Source: Tritrichomonas musculus
Taxonomy: Eukaryota > Parabasalia > Tritrichomonadida > Tritrichomonadidae
Direction of reading: 5' to 3'
Assembly: GCA_039105265.1 (NCBI GenBank)
Contig: JAPFFF010000072.1
Location: 1-64,000, forward strand
Length of the DNA stretch: 64,000 nucleotides
The first letter of the stretch is position 1. The number at the start of each line of letters is the position of its first letter. This document shows positions 42,783 through 52,650 of the stretch, in pieces. The position numbers and the translations under genes are program-made. A model generated the notes under the pieces. It did no database searches. It worked only from the letters and a program-made list of their open reading frames with translations, and was not told the origin of the DNA.

Positions 42783-45700
42783 ATGACTCAGCCAAACTTC
42801 ACTCTCAAGCAACTCGTAAAAATCTATAACGCTTTCAATGGTGACAGAACAACAGTAGCACAATGGCAAGATGCATTTGACCTTTATGACCACCGTGACG
42901 CAAGACTAGCAAGATACTTATGGCAAGATGAAATCGTACCAATGTTGAACCAGACCAACTATACCGGAGACCGTAACAACTTCAATCAAATCATTAATTT
43001 CGCCAGAGCATACTACAGACCAATCAGAGAAGAACAGAAAAGACTCGAAAGAAGATGGAGCGATACAGTATTGTTGGAATACCGTTTACCATATCTAATA
43101 CCTGAAGACCCATTTGATGCTATCGATAAGAAGTTATCACAGTTCCATCAACGACCTAGAAACTATGCTGAATGGAGGCAACAACAAAATGAACTTAACG
43201 ATGGCCAAGCAGAACTCGTTGAAGCTACAATGCAGAGACTATATGATAACCCAACCGACTGGTTTGTTGACTTCGAACAATTCACATTACGCGGCCGTAA
43301 ATTACTCTTCCCACGACTCAGACAGTTCTTCGATGAAGCAATAAGACCACTGCAAGAAGATATGAACCGTTTCGTTTTGCTCTTTCAGGTCAATAACACT
43401 ATGCAACCTAAGGCTATACCACTTACACCTGAACACTTGCAAGAACTGGTCCGCAAATTAACCGAAGAAAGCTTCGTATATCAAATCGATGATGAAATCT
43501 CTCCCGATATCGTTTCAGACCCAGGACCTGATGACCTTATTGCTTCTTGGTCGATATTCACTAGAGTCGGTATAGTACCAATCAGATACCAAGGAGAAAT
43601 GAAAAAGAATAAAGAACCTGGATTCTTCCATTATCTAACCACACCGGATACACCAAAGATAATCGTAGAGTACCTAAAGAGATTACAGATATTCGATTCA
43701 GTAGTGGTTGCAACAAAAGGTAACAAACAAGTACAGCGTAAAGAATTAGATGACTGCTGCTTCGTATACGCATTAAAACAAACTGGATGCTACACCGAAG
43801 CAGAACTAGACAAAATCAGAATGAGAATCAAGAGCAGATACTTATCACAGAAGCATTTAGAGGCAATCGCAAACGAATTCAAGATGCATTTGCATATAAC
43901 ATATATCGATGATGAATATGTAGGAAGAAACAAGAAACAAACTGTTAAGGTAATGACAGATGGTAAATATAAGAGCTATATTGGAGTAGAGAATGCAGCA
44001 CCTAACAGAACACATAATATGTGCATTAACGGTCAGCACTTCTTCATCGAGGAAGTAACTCCTTTCAGCAACTACTATATAAAACATCTGAGAGAAATCG
44101 CCAATAGTGACAATGAAGAAGCAAAAGAGAATATGTATAACAAAGAAATAAAGGATAAGAAAGTAATACCTGGTAGAACATTCATTAAGGCATCAAATCT
44201 GGTCAGAGAGCTCATGAAACAAGGCTTCTTCCAACACATCAACTGGGGCCAGTATATGATACTCAATACGATATACTATAAAGAAATAGAAAAGGACATG
44301 AATGAGATATCGTTAGAGTACAATCCAGAGTTCTGTACGCAACTCATAGAACCGAAAGTATATAAGAAACAGAAAGATAAAGCGCCACCGTCATACTGGT
44401 ATGCAGACTTCGAAGCAGACGTAAGTGGTGATATTCACGTGCCGTTTATGTGTGTCGTACAGGACATGAAAGGAACAGAAAAGTACTCTAGGGTATTCAA
44501 AGGCAGAGACTGTAATGTACAGATGTTAAACTATCTCCCAGATGGTGCTGTTGTGTACTTCCATAACCTCGCATACGATATCAGAATGTTTGCCGGTTTC
44601 GGCATTACATCTTCTATCATTAAGGGCACAAAGACCATGAAAGCAAAAATCATATACAAAGGAAAAAAGATAACATTTAAGGATTCCTATCCAGTTATTC
44701 CCAGCAAGCTCAGTGATTTCCCTAAGATGTTCGGTATTAAAGGCGTAAAGAAAGAACTGTTTCCGTATAAATACTACACACTTGAACGACTCGAATCAGG
44801 TGCAATAGGAATCATATCTGAAGCAGGAATGAATGAAGATAGGGTCTGGAAGGAAGATGACTACAAGATATTTAACGAGAACATAGATAGCATAGAAGGA
44901 TGCAGGAAAGGCGAGAATGAATTCGATATGTGGCTTTATTGTTCATTCTACTGCAAGCAAGATGTCAACATCTTACGTCAAGGCTTCAACAAGTTCCGTA
45001 ACGACTTCAAGAAAGAATTCAATATCGACCCGTTCGAGTTCGTTAGTATCTCATCACTGGCCAATGAAGTCTTCAACAGGCGTGTATACTATCCCAATAA
45101 GAACCTGTACAAAGTCGGTGGAATAGTCAGAAAGTTTTGCTCTCAAGCTGTCTATGGTGGAAGATGTATGACTGCATACAATAAGAAATGGCACACAACG
45201 AAACCATTAAGTGACTTCGATGCTGTCAGTTTATACCCTAGTGCAATGGCTGAATGTTATACCGTTGAAGGTCTACCAGAAGTAATACCAGAGGATAAGC
45301 TTAATATGGAATTCTTATCGAGGCAGGGAGCGTACATAGTAGAAATCAGAATAACTAAAGTGAATAAACATTATGCATTCCCATTAATAGTCAGAAAGAC
45401 ACCTGATGGACTAAACCTGAATGAAGACAAGTTAGAGCCTGATGAAAACCTTACTATGGTCGTAGATAATATCATGTTAGAGGACCTTATAGAGTTCCAG
45501 AAGATAGAATTCGAGTTCGTTCGCGGTTACTACTGGGCAGGAAAGAGAGATTACAGCATCCAGAAAGTAATCAAAGAGATATTCAATAAGAGGCTTGAAT
45601 ACAAACAACAAGGCAATCCATTACAGAACATCTATAAGTTAATCATGAATTCTTGCTATGGAAAGACAATACAGAAACCAATAGAGTTCGAGCATAGATA

Positions 45701-46409
45701 CGTCCGTGAAGGAGACGACTTCGATAAATTCTGGATGAGGCATTATACGAGCATAATTGAAGCAACGAAGCTAAACAATAGTGACATATACGACATAAAG
45801 GTACGTAAACCAATCGATAAAGACTTCAACTTCAGCCTGTTAGGAATCCAGATATTGAGCATGTCCAAGAGAATAATGAATCGTGTAATGTGCCTTGCAT
45901 ACGATATTGGCTGTCATATCTACTACCAAGATACAGATTCAATGCACATTGAAGTAGAAGACTTAAGCAGGCTTACTGCTGCATTCAAAGAGAAATATGG
46001 CCGAGAGCTTATCGGTTCCCAGCTGGGGCAATTCCACTCAGATTTTCCGACAATAAACGGTCATGATGAAATACCTAAGGCCGTAGAATCAATGTTCCTC
46101 ATGAAGAAACTCTACATCGATAAGCTTACAGATTCTACAGGACAGGTAGACTATATGATACGCGGTAAAGGGCTAACATGGAATTCTATTAAGCATGCCT
46201 GTGAGACTAAGTTTGGTGGTGACTATATGGCTCTATATAAGCACATGTATGAAGGCAATGAACAAACCTTTGATTTAACCAAAGGCCAGCCATGCTTCAA
46301 GATGAATGCAGACTTTACAGTAAGCACAGTGAAAGCATTCCTAAGAAAGACAAAAACAATTTACCAGGAAGGTAACAGAGATGAATACTTTCACTACGCT
46401 GCTATATAG
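42783..46409 (+). CDS. Protein-primed family B DNA polymerase, with N-terminal cysteine-protease-like domain
   Basis: A 1208-residue replicative polymerase. The 3'-5' exonuclease has ExoI YADFEAD (about 538), ExoII YFHNLAYD (about 593) and ExoIII YCKQDV (about 722). Polymerase motif A is DFDAVSLYPS (about 810), motif B KLIMNSCYG (about 950) and motif C YQDTDS (about 1047). These are standard PolB signatures, and the Maverick context implies protein priming. At about 320-420, DDCCFVYALKQTG and, 90 residues later, INGQHFFIEE give a Cys...His pair in an alpha/beta context like OTU/papain-fold proteases. That is a tentative domain call. The start follows GGGTAAAATAG. The 3' end overlaps the convergent integrase gene by 8 bases. 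Intact. Confidence 0.96.
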   Translation: MTQPNFTLKQLVKIYNAFNGDRTTVAQWQDAFDLYDHRDARLARYLWQDEIVPMLNQTNYTGDRNNFNQIINFARAYYRPIREEQKRLERRWSDTVLLEYRLPYLIPEDPFDAIDKKLSQFHQRPRNYAEWRQQQNELNDGQAELVEATMQRLYDNPTDWFVDFEQFTLRGRKLLFPRLRQFFDEAIRPLQEDMNRFVLLFQVNNTMQPKAIPLTPEHLQELVRKLTEESFVYQIDDEISPDIVSDPGPDDLIASWSIFTRVGIVPIRYQGEMKKNKEPGFFHYLTTPDTPKIIVEYLKRLQIFDSVVVATKGNKQVQRKELDDCCFVYALKQTGCYTEAELDKIRMRIKSRYLSQKHLEAIANEFKMHLHITYIDDEYVGRNKKQTVKVMTDGKYKSYIGVENAAPNRTHNMCINGQHFFIEEVTPFSNYYIKHLREIANSDNEEAKENMYNKEIKDKKVIPGRTFIKASNLVRELMKQGFFQHINWGQYMILNTIYYKEIEKDMNEISLEYNPEFCTQLIEPKVYKKQKDKAPPSYWYADFEADVSGDIHVPFMCVVQDMKGTEKYSRVFKGRDCNVQMLNYLPDGAVVYFHNLAYDIRMFAGFGITSSIIKGTKTMKAKIIYKGKKITFKDSYPVIPSKLSDFPKMFGIKGVKKELFPYKYYTLERLESGAIGIISEAGMNEDRVWKEDDYKIFNENIDSIEGCRKGENEFDMWLYCSFYCKQDVNILRQGFNKFRNDFKKEFNIDPFEFVSISSLANEVFNRRVYYPNKNLYKVGGIVRKFCSQAVYGGRCMTAYNKKWHTTKPLSDFDAVSLYPSAMAECYTVEGLPEVIPEDKLNMEFLSRQGAYIVEIRITKVNKHYAFPLIVRKTPDGLNLNEDKLEPDENLTMVVDNIMLEDLIEFQKIEFEFVRGYYWAGKRDYSIQKVIKEIFNKRLEYKQQGNPLQNIYKLIMNSCYGKTIQKPIEFEHRYVREGDDFDKFWMRHYTSIIEATKLNNSDIYDIKVRKPIDKDFNFSLLGIQILSMSKRIMNRVMCLAYDIGCHIYYQDTDSMHIEVEDLSRLTAAFKEKYGRELIGSQLGQFHSDFPTINGHDEIPKAVESMFLMKKLYIDKLTDSTGQVDYMIRGKGLTWNSIKHACETKFGGDYMALYKHMYEGNEQTFDLTKGQPCFKMNADFTVSTVKAFLRKTKTIYQEGNRDEYFHYAAI

Positions 46410-47865
46410 GCTGCAGCTTCCACCTAGGCACACTCTGTAGTTCATCGTTGTAATTATTTTTGACCACGTATAAGCCTTCAGTGAATGCAATCACTTCATT
46501 GTCACCCGGCTGTACAATACTGCGCCTTTTATTCATTGTATCTTTTTCGTTGTAGACCTTTACTTTTGTTCCATTAGGGATATAAAAGTTTGGTCTTGCA
46601 CGAATCATGTAATTCTCTTGTGCTATACGTCTTACAATTAAGTCTTCCAGTTCGATATCTGAATGAGCTTGAGCAGGGCTTACAGGGAATCCTGCATATT
46701 TACTTAATGTGCTATGAGGAGCGTTATTGTACTGTGATACAAGCATTTCCATTATCTCTGGTGTTATTACATCAACTTCCATGTTGTATGCCATATCCCT
46801 TAATGTTCTTATCACTCTATCCATAATGGCAAGTGCACCGTGAAGCGGTTCGGTTTTATCATTAAGCTTCCTTTTTGTCTTCATGAATGGCGGATACTGA
46901 ACCTTTTTCTGCCTAGGAACCGGCCAGTAATCGACAATATTATGTTTATCATAAAAGCCTGTCGCTGCGGGAGACCAGAAACTTTTCTCTGAATCGCCGT
47001 ATAAGTGCCTGATAATAATACCCTGCTGATAGAACCTTTCCATTGCTAATATGAAAGAACGTGACGATTTCACATTTACTTTCCCATACGAGTTCGTAGC
47101 GGCATTTATAACCTTATTCATAAGTTGTGCGTATAGGAAACGAGTATTAATGTTTATCGCTAACAAATAACAAAATGTAGCCTTTTCGTTGCTGGAGGGA
47201 ATAATTCCTCTATCCTCGAACATTATATCGATGATATAGGAATGACGCGCTCCTGTTTTATGTAGTTGGTAACATTTTCGATTTCGCTTCAATGGAAAAG
47301 ATGTAGTGAAAGCAGTTTTGTTTATGTTTAATGTACCAAACTGTTGCTTTAGTGATTCTGCTTTTTGTTTACTCTTAAACCCTATTACTGTGCCTGGAGT
47401 GAATCTATACTGTTGCGGTAAATCTCTATATTGTCTTGCTGCAAAGTTAAATATACCAGATACATAATCTTCTCCAACAGATTCCAATCGTATGGCCGTC
47501 ATGACCTTTATTATTTCCATTATTGCATCTGGTGGTATCTTATTGTTCGTTGCAGTATTTATATCTGCTATAAGTGCTTGCCTGGTAGTAGGCTGTACTA
47601 TTTTACTTAAACGGCTTCTTAACAGAATCATTAGACGATTATATTCGATTATAGTTAATGCGGGAGCAATGGCTTTTATGAGCTCGAACAATCTATCTGT
47701 AAGTTCCATTATGAGCTCGTTCTCGTCATCCAATTCTGTATTATCTATATAGTTATACATTTGATATGCCTTAGATATCTTCAATCCCTTAGCTGTCCCT
47801 ATCATGTCTTCATCTTGCTCCTCTAGCGATTCCCTTTCAGACTCAGCTGTTTCTTTATAGAACAT
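46402..47865 (-). CDS. Maverick retroviral-type integrase, catalytic Glu replaced by Asp
   Basis: This protein would join the element ends to target DNA. The start is set at ATG 47865 (MFYKETAESE; 487 residues), because an upstream ATG at 47952 would translate a GC-rich repeat. The RNase H core shows D213 (SYIIDIMFED) and D291 (HLYGDSEKSFW). The third catalytic position, in ALAIMDRVIRTLRDM, is D349 where most integrases have Glu. Spacing between the second and third residues is about 57, longer than the usual 35. The C-terminal NFYIPNGTKVKVYN ... SVPRWKLQPI is an SH3-like tail. The N-terminal 200 residues are helical. Intact frame. Confidence 0.9.
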   Translation of the reverse strand: MFYKETAESERESLEEQDEDMIGTAKGLKISKAYQMYNYIDNTELDDENELIMELTDRLFELIKAIAPALTIIEYNRLMILLRSRLSKIVQPTTRQALIADINTATNNKIPPDAIMEIIKVMTAIRLESVGEDYVSGIFNFAARQYRDLPQQYRFTPGTVIGFKSKQKAESLKQQFGTLNINKTAFTTSFPLKRNRKCYQLHKTGARHSYIIDIMFEDRGIIPSSNEKATFCYLLAININTRFLYAQLMNKVINAATNSYGKVNVKSSRSFILAMERFYQQGIIIRHLYGDSEKSFWSPAATGFYDKHNIVDYWPVPRQKKVQYPPFMKTKRKLNDKTEPLHGALAIMDRVIRTLRDMAYNMEVDVITPEIMEMLVSQYNNAPHSTLSKYAGFPVSPAQAHSDIELEDLIVRRIAQENYMIRARPNFYIPNGTKVKVYNEKDTMNKRRSIVQPGDNEVIAFTEGLYVVKNNYNDELQSVPRWKLQPI

Positions 47866-47895
47866 TTCAGCATCGTAAAAGAAACTTTTTTCCGC

Positions 47896-48162
47896 ATGGA
47901 AAAGAGCATGACCGAAGGATTTGCGACTGCAAGGAGCATGACCGAAAACCATTTAGCAACAAGAAAGCCATACCAGAAAAAAACTTTTGCTACAGATACA
48001 TTAGCGAGAATTAACTGGAGATTAAAGTATTATCGTAGAGTTCTCAATAATGCTGATAACAGAAAGGATGAACGGTACATAGAGAAGATACAAAAGAAGT
48101 ATGACAGAGACATGAGAGTAAGAAGCCTACTGAAAAAAGCTGTAAGCCACTTGTATGAGTAA
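47896..48162 (+). CDS. Small basic protein next to right TIR
   Basis: An 88-residue frame beginning inside the second GC-rich word (MEKSMTEGFATARSMTEN). It is followed by a basic helical region (LARINWRLKYYRRVLNNAD ... KIQKKYDRDMRVRSLLKKA). The second half is gene-like and compact and could bind nucleic acid. The first 18 residues come from the repeated word and may not be original. Divergent from the integrase gene. Confidence 0.5.
   Translation: MEKSMTEGFATARSMTENHLATRKPYQKKTFATDTLARINWRLKYYRRVLNNADNRKDERYIEKIQKKYDRDMRVRSLLKKAVSHLYE
47905..47945. repeat. GC-rich word, copy 2 (GAGCATGACCGAAGG family)
   Basis: GAGCATGACCGAAGGATTTG, CGACTGCAAGGAGCATGACC: the second copy of the word at 41153-41196, with its first phrase repeated at the end. 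Confidence 0.75.
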
Positions 48163-48203
48163 TTATTTTTGGCCTTTCATTTTTCCCGAAATGGTCCCGT
48201 CAG

Positions 48204-48456
48204 AAATAGACGGCGACATTGAAGTGACAAAAAATGATGTTGTCGTGAAATTGAATGAAACGTAAATGTCCTGAGTGAAAAGTTCGTTGTTAATAAAAAA
48301 CAGGTGTTTTTAACGAAAGCATAGTGCGGGCAGTAGAGTATCTGGGAAGTTATCCAAAAACGCGAATTTTACAACTGTGACGAAAAAATGAATGGGCTAC
48401 GGGGTTTGGAGGGATGTTTGGCTGTAAGCCAGACATCACTCCAAATACTATTGATG
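48204..48456. repeat. Maverick right terminal inverted repeat, 253 bp
   Basis: Reverse complement of 28742-28994. It ends CCAAATACTATTGATG, directly before the AATCA duplication. Confidence 0.95.
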
Positions 48457-48461
48457 AATCA
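48457..48461. repeat. Target-site duplication, right (AATCA)
   Basis: Matches 28737-28741 and marks the right insertion boundary. Confidence 0.8.
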
Positions 48462-49450
48462 TAATCATATTGAAATTATTTTTATGCTACTTTTAATTTT
48501 TTTTGGTTTTTTGTTTTTCAAAAGGCAAAAAAATGTTTTGTTATAAGTGTCCATATATATTTTTGGAAAAATGTTATTTAATTTAAGTTGAATTGCATTG
48601 TTATTAAAAAAAATCCAATGATTTTTATTATTACTGTATATTTTTATTTTATGAATGAATTTATAAATTTTTTTTGATTTTAAATTTATAATATATGAAG
48701 ATTATTGAGAAATAAGTAAAATATTATTCTAAAATTTCATTCAAATATTCAAATTAATTCAATTTTTTAAAAATAAATATATCTAATTACTTAAAACAAA
48801 ATAAAAGTAATCTTGAGATGAATTAGCAATTAATTTTAATATATATATTAATAATGAAGTATATAATTTCAAATATGATTGTACTTTGAGTTAGATGTGA
48901 AAGCTTTAGTGAAATTGTAAAAATAAGACATTCAAAAATTTAATAATAGTTGAATGTCATGTTTTTAACATCAGCTTAAGTCAATTTTTCTCCTTCTTGT
49001 GCAGAAGTTTATTCAATGTTTTTGATTTATCAATTGATTCATTGAAAACTATTTTAAATATAATATTTAAGCATATTCTAGTATTTTAAAAAACATATAT
49101 AAGCAATTGCTTATATAATCTAAAAAAATTTGTACAATTTTAAAAACTTTAAAAAATTAATCTTTTTATGAAATGAATAATCCATTTTTGGCTCTTTTCG
49201 GAAAAAATTTTATGGAAATATTTTGAATAAAGGATAACTTTTCCCAGCCTAAACTTTATATTCCAAAATTTCTAATTTTAGATTATAACTAAATGTTAAA
49301 ACAAACAAACAAACAAACAAAAAAAAGTAAAAAAAAATATCTCTTTATATAAAAACAATAAAGAAAAGGATAAATTTTTTTTTGATCAAATTTTTTAAGG
49401 GTGACAATTAAAATGATCATCTCCCTTTTAAGTAAAAAATTTGATATATT
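48462..49450. other. AT-rich intergenic stretch
   Basis: About 1 kb of A/T-rich sequence with an AAAC microsatellite near 49300. I see no gene or RNA. Confidence 0.6.
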
Positions 49451-49987
49451 TCATTCATCGCGTTCAAAAGGAAAATCTGGGTATAAAACACTTGAAACAT
49501 GAATATGACTTAAAACGTACATCAAATTGGCATTTGCTTTAATTTTCAATGTCATTTCATCTAATAAACTTGAATCTGGTTTAATTTTTCTTAAATATCT
49601 AGGAATAAAATTGTTGAATTCTGCATTGTGTTCTGTAGCCAATTCAGAAATGATAGAATTTTTACAAGGATCAGCCATTTGTCTAATGTCTCGTGGGGAG
49701 AACCATTCTATTTTTGATTGTCCAGTTATTTCAGCATTTATATTATATTCTTTTTTGAAATCTAGTATCAATACTTTTATTTCAGGAGATGTGAACCCTA
49801 GTTCTGTTAAATATTCAACGATGTGGCATTCATCTTTAATTCCATTATATTCTATAAAATCAATTGCGTGTTTAAGAGCTTTATCATGGTATTTTTTATC
49901 AGGGTTTCTCTCGCCATTGAGCATATTCCTTATTTCATCGTGTGTTTGAGGTATATGAGATTGACTTTTCTTTTTTTTGGAAGACAT
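49451..49987 (-). CDS. Unknown protein, 178 aa
   Basis: An intact frame from ATG 49987 with a lysine-rich N-terminus (SSKKKKSQSH). The rest is mostly helical with charged faces (HDKALKHAIDFIEYNGIKD, SPEIKVLILDFKKEYN, DEMTLKIKANANLMYVL). No signal peptide, membrane helix or recognised domain. It lies between two AT-rich gaps, so no operon context applies. Likely a real, lineage-specific gene. Confidence 0.6.
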   Translation of the reverse strand: MSSKKKKSQSHIPQTHDEIRNMLNGERNPDKKYHDKALKHAIDFIEYNGIKDECHIVEYLTELGFTSPEIKVLILDFKKEYNINAEITGQSKIEWFSPRDIRQMADPCKNSIISELATEHNAEFNNFIPRYLRKIKPDSSLLDEMTLKIKANANLMYVLSHIHVSSVLYPDFPFERDE

Positions 49988-50552
49988 TTAAAATAATAGG
50001 TTTTCTATATTTTGAATTGATTATAGAGAAAGATCAATTAAAATTTTATGAAAAAGTTAAAATATAAAAAAAAATTGAACTATCTAAATGGCATCTCCAC
50101 AACTTACACTGTTGAAAATTGAGTGGACTTCGTTAGCAGTTTAATTCAATCTTGATTATTTTGAGAATTTGACAGTTTTTCAAAATGTAAAATTAAAATT
50201 TAATGATGATAAAAGACTTATTTAAAAATGCTTTTATATTATTAAGGTTCTCCTTTCCAAAATAAATATACTTATGAAAAATTCAAACCAATGATACTAT
50301 AAGCTTTTGTAATATAAATATTTTGACCCTCCTCTAAAACATTTTAGTTATAAATTCCGAATCAAGAGATCAAATAAAATATAAGAGAACTTGAATGTTA
50401 TTTTAAACCAAAAAATCATTTCTGTAATTCTTGCAATTTATTATAATGCTTAAGAATTGAGAAAACAGAAAAAGTTCAACCAAACAATTAAAAGAACTTT
50501 ATGAGAGAAAAAGTAAAAAATAAAAATATTTTTTAAGTCTCATTTTTCAAAT
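49988..50552. other. AT-rich intergenic stretch
   Basis: About 565 bases between two minus-strand genes. No feature seen. Confidence 0.6.
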
Positions 50553-52295
50553 TTAATCGTTTAATTCAGCTGGGTAAATTAATAAATCATCAGCTGAATG
50601 GCTTGATGAATCTTCATCTTGTTTTTCATTGAAAGATTGGGGAAGCATCCAGTTATTTTTAAAAAGTACATCATTAGCACTAATCATCTTTTTCTTTTTA
50701 TTGAAACAGTACCGCATTGGAACGACGCACCAGCTGTCTTCAATGAACTCGAATCTCATGAAAGTTCCACACTTGCTTTTTTGCGAATCCTCATAAATTG
50801 GATTTCTGAAAAGCAAAACTTCTTTGCCATCATCTGCAAGTGATGTGATGTGAAAAATGCCATCTGTGTCTGCATCGCAAAGATAAGACATGCATGCAAT
50901 GTTAAATATGACAACTTTGTCAATTCCAATTGAATCTAAATCCAAAACAACTGAGGTGTGCCACTTAAAACGATTCGAGCTCTTTTCAAATTTTTCTCGA
51001 AAAGTAAATAACGGTTTTTTTATGAGCTGGTCTGAAATTTCAGAACATAATTGGCCGGTCTTTTTATCAAATATTTGGAAAAGTGGTCTCCAATAATGAA
51101 CTACTGTAATGTTGCCTGTTGTGATAGTTGTTGAACCGTTGATATATATTTTTATTTTAGGTTTATATTGAATATTTAATTGAGAGAAGACTTTATGTAA
51201 TGAAACTTTTTCTGAAAGAGGCAAAACGAATGTTTTCATGATGTTTATGTCTTTAAATGACTCAATTTTGTTTCTTGCCATTTGAATAATACTTGTTTGA
51301 AATGGAATTTCAGAACATATTTGGTCAATATAATCACTTTTTGAGACCATTTGTGTTTCAAAGGCTGATGATTGAATTTGCTTGAATTCCAAATTGTCTT
51401 TTATTAATTTTTTCTCAATGAATAAATAAAAAGGCACACAATATTTTTTGTTGCTTTCAACTTTGATATCAACGGTTTTAAACGTACCAATTGAATTTTT
51501 TTTATCTTTTTTAAGTGAAAAGAAAGGTTTTTCATCGAAAAATTCTTTTTTGCCTTTCTGTTCAGCAACAAAATTCAATGTAATGACACCTACATAATTT
51601 GAGACGTTTACAATGAAAAAATTGAATAGACCGTCAATTCTGCTTATAGAAAAAGTTCGAATTGGAGTGAATCCTGTTGGCCCAAGAAAAGTGGAAGATG
51701 AAGATGAGTAGCCAACTGATTCCCATGAATTTGAATTGTCTAAGCTATAGAAATAACCTGTCTTGTTTTCTTTGTCAGCATATGCTTGTAATAATTCAAT
51801 CTCTATATTATCTCCAATTCCTTGTAAAGATGGTGTGAATGTGGCCCAAACATGAATTAATGGTTTTTTAACATCATTAAATTTAATGGGACGATATGAT
51901 TTAGGTATAAACAAAAAAGATAATGATAATGTTGCATTTGGTGAAGTACAGGATGTTATAGGGAATTCACATCGAATATTTCCATATGGCTTTTTTAAAA
52001 TTTGGTTACCTGGTGATTCATTCAAAAACTTTGAGAAATCAATATTAACTTCGCCAAGAAAAATGTCACTTGAAAGTAACTGAGAACTATAAATTTTGAA
52101 ATAAATGTAGCTACATCTAAATAAATCAACATCAAATGAGGAGCCCCATTTTGGATTTCTTGTGTTTTCGTTGTTTTTAAATGAATCATAAAAGTATGAG
52201 CATGATGAAGATGAAAAGCATACTATTTTTGTCTTCCTTTCTTTTTTGGTTGGGACTGGTAAATTAGCTGCGCTTATTATTTGAACTTTAATCAT
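50553..52295 (-). CDS. C2-domain protein with TerD-like region
   Basis: A 580-residue protein. Residues about 1-115 form a C2 domain: MIKVQIISAANLPVP, then NPKWGSSFDVDLF and SDIFLGEVNIDFSKF, the usual strand pattern of a calcium/phospholipid-binding module. Not every acidic ligand of classical C2 domains is evident. The middle is beta-rich. Near residues 440-540, VVLDLDSIGIDKVVIFNIAC, GIFHITSLADDGKEVLLF and CGTFMRFEFIEDSWCVVPM resemble a TerD-like beta-sandwich; that is tentative. A membrane-associated signalling or trafficking role is the general expectation. Intact frame; ATG at 52295. Confidence 0.78.
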   Translation of the reverse strand: MIKVQIISAANLPVPTKKERKTKIVCFSSSSCSYFYDSFKNNENTRNPKWGSSFDVDLFRCSYIYFKIYSSQLLSSDIFLGEVNIDFSKFLNESPGNQILKKPYGNIRCEFPITSCTSPNATLSLSFLFIPKSYRPIKFNDVKKPLIHVWATFTPSLQGIGDNIEIELLQAYADKENKTGYFYSLDNSNSWESVGYSSSSSTFLGPTGFTPIRTFSISRIDGLFNFFIVNVSNYVGVITLNFVAEQKGKKEFFDEKPFFSLKKDKKNSIGTFKTVDIKVESNKKYCVPFYLFIEKKLIKDNLEFKQIQSSAFETQMVSKSDYIDQICSEIPFQTSIIQMARNKIESFKDINIMKTFVLPLSEKVSLHKVFSQLNIQYKPKIKIYINGSTTITTGNITVVHYWRPLFQIFDKKTGQLCSEISDQLIKKPLFTFREKFEKSSNRFKWHTSVVLDLDSIGIDKVVIFNIACMSYLCDADTDGIFHITSLADDGKEVLLFRNPIYEDSQKSKCGTFMRFEFIEDSWCVVPMRYCFNKKKKMISANDVLFKNNWMLPQSFNEKQDEDSSSHSADDLLIYPAELND

Positions 52296-52650
52296 ACTAA
52301 TAAAATTGAATTTGTATTCAAAAAAAAAAAAATTATTTCAATTTTTCAAAAGATAAAACAATCATTTGTATCTCTCAAAAGGTTTATTTTTTTTATTTTT
52401 AATTATATTTTTAAAAAATATATTTTTTACTGATTATTTGTAAAATTGATTATATTCTGTTTTTCAAAAGCACGCAATTCTGAATTGAATGCATATTCAA
52501 TTTTATTTAACAATATTTTGCAAAAAGATTCGGTAGATTCAATTTTAGAGCATCATGCTGATTAATGAAAAATGGAATATAATTTTATATAGATAAATGA
52601 TTTTGCTGTTTTATTATTACAAATCGCTGATTTAATTAAAGATATATTGA
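52296..52650. other. AT-rich gap
   Basis: About 355 bases including a poly-A run at the C2 gene leader. No feature seen. Confidence 0.55.

Larger units (their letters stand above)
28742..48456. mobile_element. Maverick/Polinton DNA transposon, complete, 19715 bp
   Basis: The element is bounded by 253-bp terminal inverted repeats and a 5-bp direct duplication of AATCA. It contains the defining set: family B protein-primed DNA polymerase, retroviral-type integrase and FtsK/HerA-type packaging ATPase, plus a protein of capsid size and character, a fibre-like protein and small proteins. About 16 genes lie on both strands. GC content and codon use differ sharply from the AT-rich flanks, with abrupt changes at both ends. 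Mavericks are abundant in trichomonads. The core frames are intact; damage is confined to the fibre 3' region and two small genes. An adenain-type protease, present in many members, was not found. Confidence 0.96.
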
